From positions 62,001 to 126,000 of the forward strand of contig NZ_JAYGIL010000015.1 in NCBI RefSeq assembly GCF_034931025.1: a stretch of DNA of 64,000 nt. The letters are read 5' to 3'. This DNA is from Arcicella gelida (GTDB taxonomy: Bacteria; Bacteroidota; Bacteroidia; Cytophagales; Spirosomataceae). This document shows positions 63,801 to 64,000 of the stretch, piece by piece. Within the stretch, counting starts at the first letter, position 1. Every line of letters begins with the position of its first letter. A program made the translations under genes and the position numbers. The notes beneath the pieces are model-generated. The model was not told where the DNA came from, made no database searches, and saw only the letters and a program-made list of their open reading frames with translations.

Positions 63801-64000
63801 ATGCTTTGATGGTTAAAGTGGCAGAAGTACTTGTGCCGAAAGTTCCACCCGCAGGGTTTACTTTGCCAGAATAATCATTCCAAGAAATAATGGTTTTTGC
63901 GGCACTTTCGCCAATGAGATGAATAAAAGTTTTATTTGCAACGATTGATACTTTTTCAAGATATTTGCCATTTTTGATAAAGATTCTATAGGGTTTACTA
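60877..64000 (-). CDS. Pectinesterase with Ig-like repeats and T9SS tail (5' end cut by window)
   Basis: CE8 pectin methylesterase. The frame is open on the minus strand from the window edge, so the start is missing; an internal GTG near 63615 is not the start because KDCYIDGVVDFIFG runs across it. Catalytic motifs seen are SKPYRIFIKNGKY, ESAAKTIISWND, APQALA, FLGGQDT, GKRQYFKDCYIDG, VDFIFGSA and YVLGRPWQ. After about residue 175 of the internal segment come a fibronectin-like domain, an Ig-like repeat, a jelly-roll-like domain (Trp/Gly-rich), and two more Ig-like repeats. The protein ends in a type A T9SS sorting domain (SIGPNPAQQSLKV ... SGQYFIEYLTDKYREVLKFI). It should act on surface or extracellular pectin. 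Confidence 0.93.
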   Translation of the reverse strand, partial: SKPYRIFIKNGKYLEKVSIVANKTFIHLIGESAAKTIISWNDYSGKVNPAGGTFGTSTSATLTIKASDCYLQNLTVENTTGDAPQALAISLEGDRNVAKSCIFLGGQDTVLSNGDGKRQYFKDCYIDGVVDFIFGSAITVFDSCVVYAKDRGDKLAGSYITAANTPITQTYGYIFRNCILPSNTGVTSYVLGRPWQNDASTADVAKKGNKVVFLNSIYGNKIVKPEGWSTWDTGTNTSIITYAEYKNKRYDGSLADISKRVSWSKQLNDTDALAYYDNTKVFGSWNPCTTTSDFCTTAKAEIALVNIKVTKGANLSTPTTFAWNIAWAMKDLRYELYRSTDNKATFSKLSETVSASDTIINFKMTDAAPAAGKTYYYLLKGIKTGLKDFVSDTLTVSSVPTITIVGTPKDFIQGLGKASSAQVYSLSAENLADKLSITIPNNFEISADAGKTWMNSVSNFSLTPTNGSITTTSILVRLNSTQAGTFSGNILHTSTDAISKSITVNGTTQTDPLPVSQGLAFWSMIVSDNDSSALRAKGVIVTKPVLKRLRLSNNSVIPAYSALHGQAFAPSTDGGGLWTTAGGGFGNNLNRGLYEQFVIKASSGYSVKVDSINLKMALYAAATGKFAVVYSKTGFKADSADVSGGLINGIPMPNTANGAFATPALPVSEPSETATFYQLALNGANGINLATGDSITIRMYFSTGSSSAGRYAKIKDLSILGSIKDLNAVKPVVVNITQSLGDFTFMAGTNSPVQTYSITGENLTQDLSITAPTNFEVSKDGITWFNSSTTLKLVPSAGKIAQTTIYVRVNTATAGNYTGNISHSTEGFTTITLPVKAILTASAPTLNISQNLQDFVYLIGGVPANTQTYTLSGENLLGEIILMPPPHFEISLDNTTWVNAASSLKLTATSGKLSQTSIAVRMTAKLIGNFTGNITHKSSGMSEKMLALKGSVNAPLAVEEEPVNKISIGPNPAQQSLKVFHPAGKASLSILGASGQKIQQIDTQINSSFTIINLEYLSSGQYFIEYLTDKYREVLKFIKN

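Overview
The window comes from a low-GC member of the Bacteroidota, most likely a Cytophagales/Spirosomataceae-type bacterium (genus not determinable here). The supporting signs are a SusC/SusD pair, two Por-type (T9SS) C-terminal sorting domains, several LytS/LytTR regulators, DUF2911, DUF4382 and YceI proteins, weak Shine-Dalgarno signals and several matches to the Bacteroidota -7 promoter box TAnnTTTG. No rRNA, tRNA, CRISPR array, prophage or complete insertion sequence was seen.

Layout. 1-7.1 kb: an intracellular GH1 beta-glucosidase, a LytS/LytTR two-component operon, a TonB-linked outer-membrane protein and a YceI lipocalin-like protein. 7.2-9.4 kb: a Nudix-type transcription regulator with a degenerate Nudix box and a likely operator, then a twin-arginine-exported sugar-phosphate-isomerase-like protein. 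9.9-26.1 kb: a polysaccharide utilisation locus (SusC, SusD, IPT/TIG surface glycan-binding protein, clan GH-A lipoprotein, GH44 with T9SS tail, GH9, GH2) followed by a PQQ-type aldose dehydrogenase. The enzyme set points to a beta-glucan such as xyloglucan, glucomannan or cellulose-derived material. 26.2-41.7 kb: a TlpA-like protein, pirin with a small pseudo-receiver, an NlpC/P60 peptidase, an envelope glycosyltransferase/LpxH-like pair, an orphan OmpR-type regulator, an ATP-grasp ligase, a divergent NarL/NarX-like pair, DUF2059, aroE and ruvX. 42-51.9 kb: an S41 protease, small membrane proteins, a phosphoribosyltransferase and a detached nuoLMN block with a LytS kinase encoded antisense between nuoM and nuoN. 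52-60.3 kb: a thioesterase, DUF2911, a second LytS/LytTR operon, a sterol-desaturase-like enzyme and a run of secreted hydrolases. 60.9-64 kb: a pectinesterase with Ig-like repeats and a T9SS tail that runs off the right edge.

The intergenic DNA is unusually structured. The main items are: (i) six exact-period 42-bp tandem repeats capped by an inverted copy (40.13-40.44 kb); (ii) a three-unit 63-bp array (53.39-53.56 kb); (iii) several perfect or near-perfect extragenic palindromes sharing TGTAG...CTACA ends; (iv) low-complexity period-7/8 elements that begin immediately after the stop codons of several genes and often form large inverted repeats. These are the least explained part of the window. 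All protein assignments are from reading motifs and family knowledge; no database search was run.
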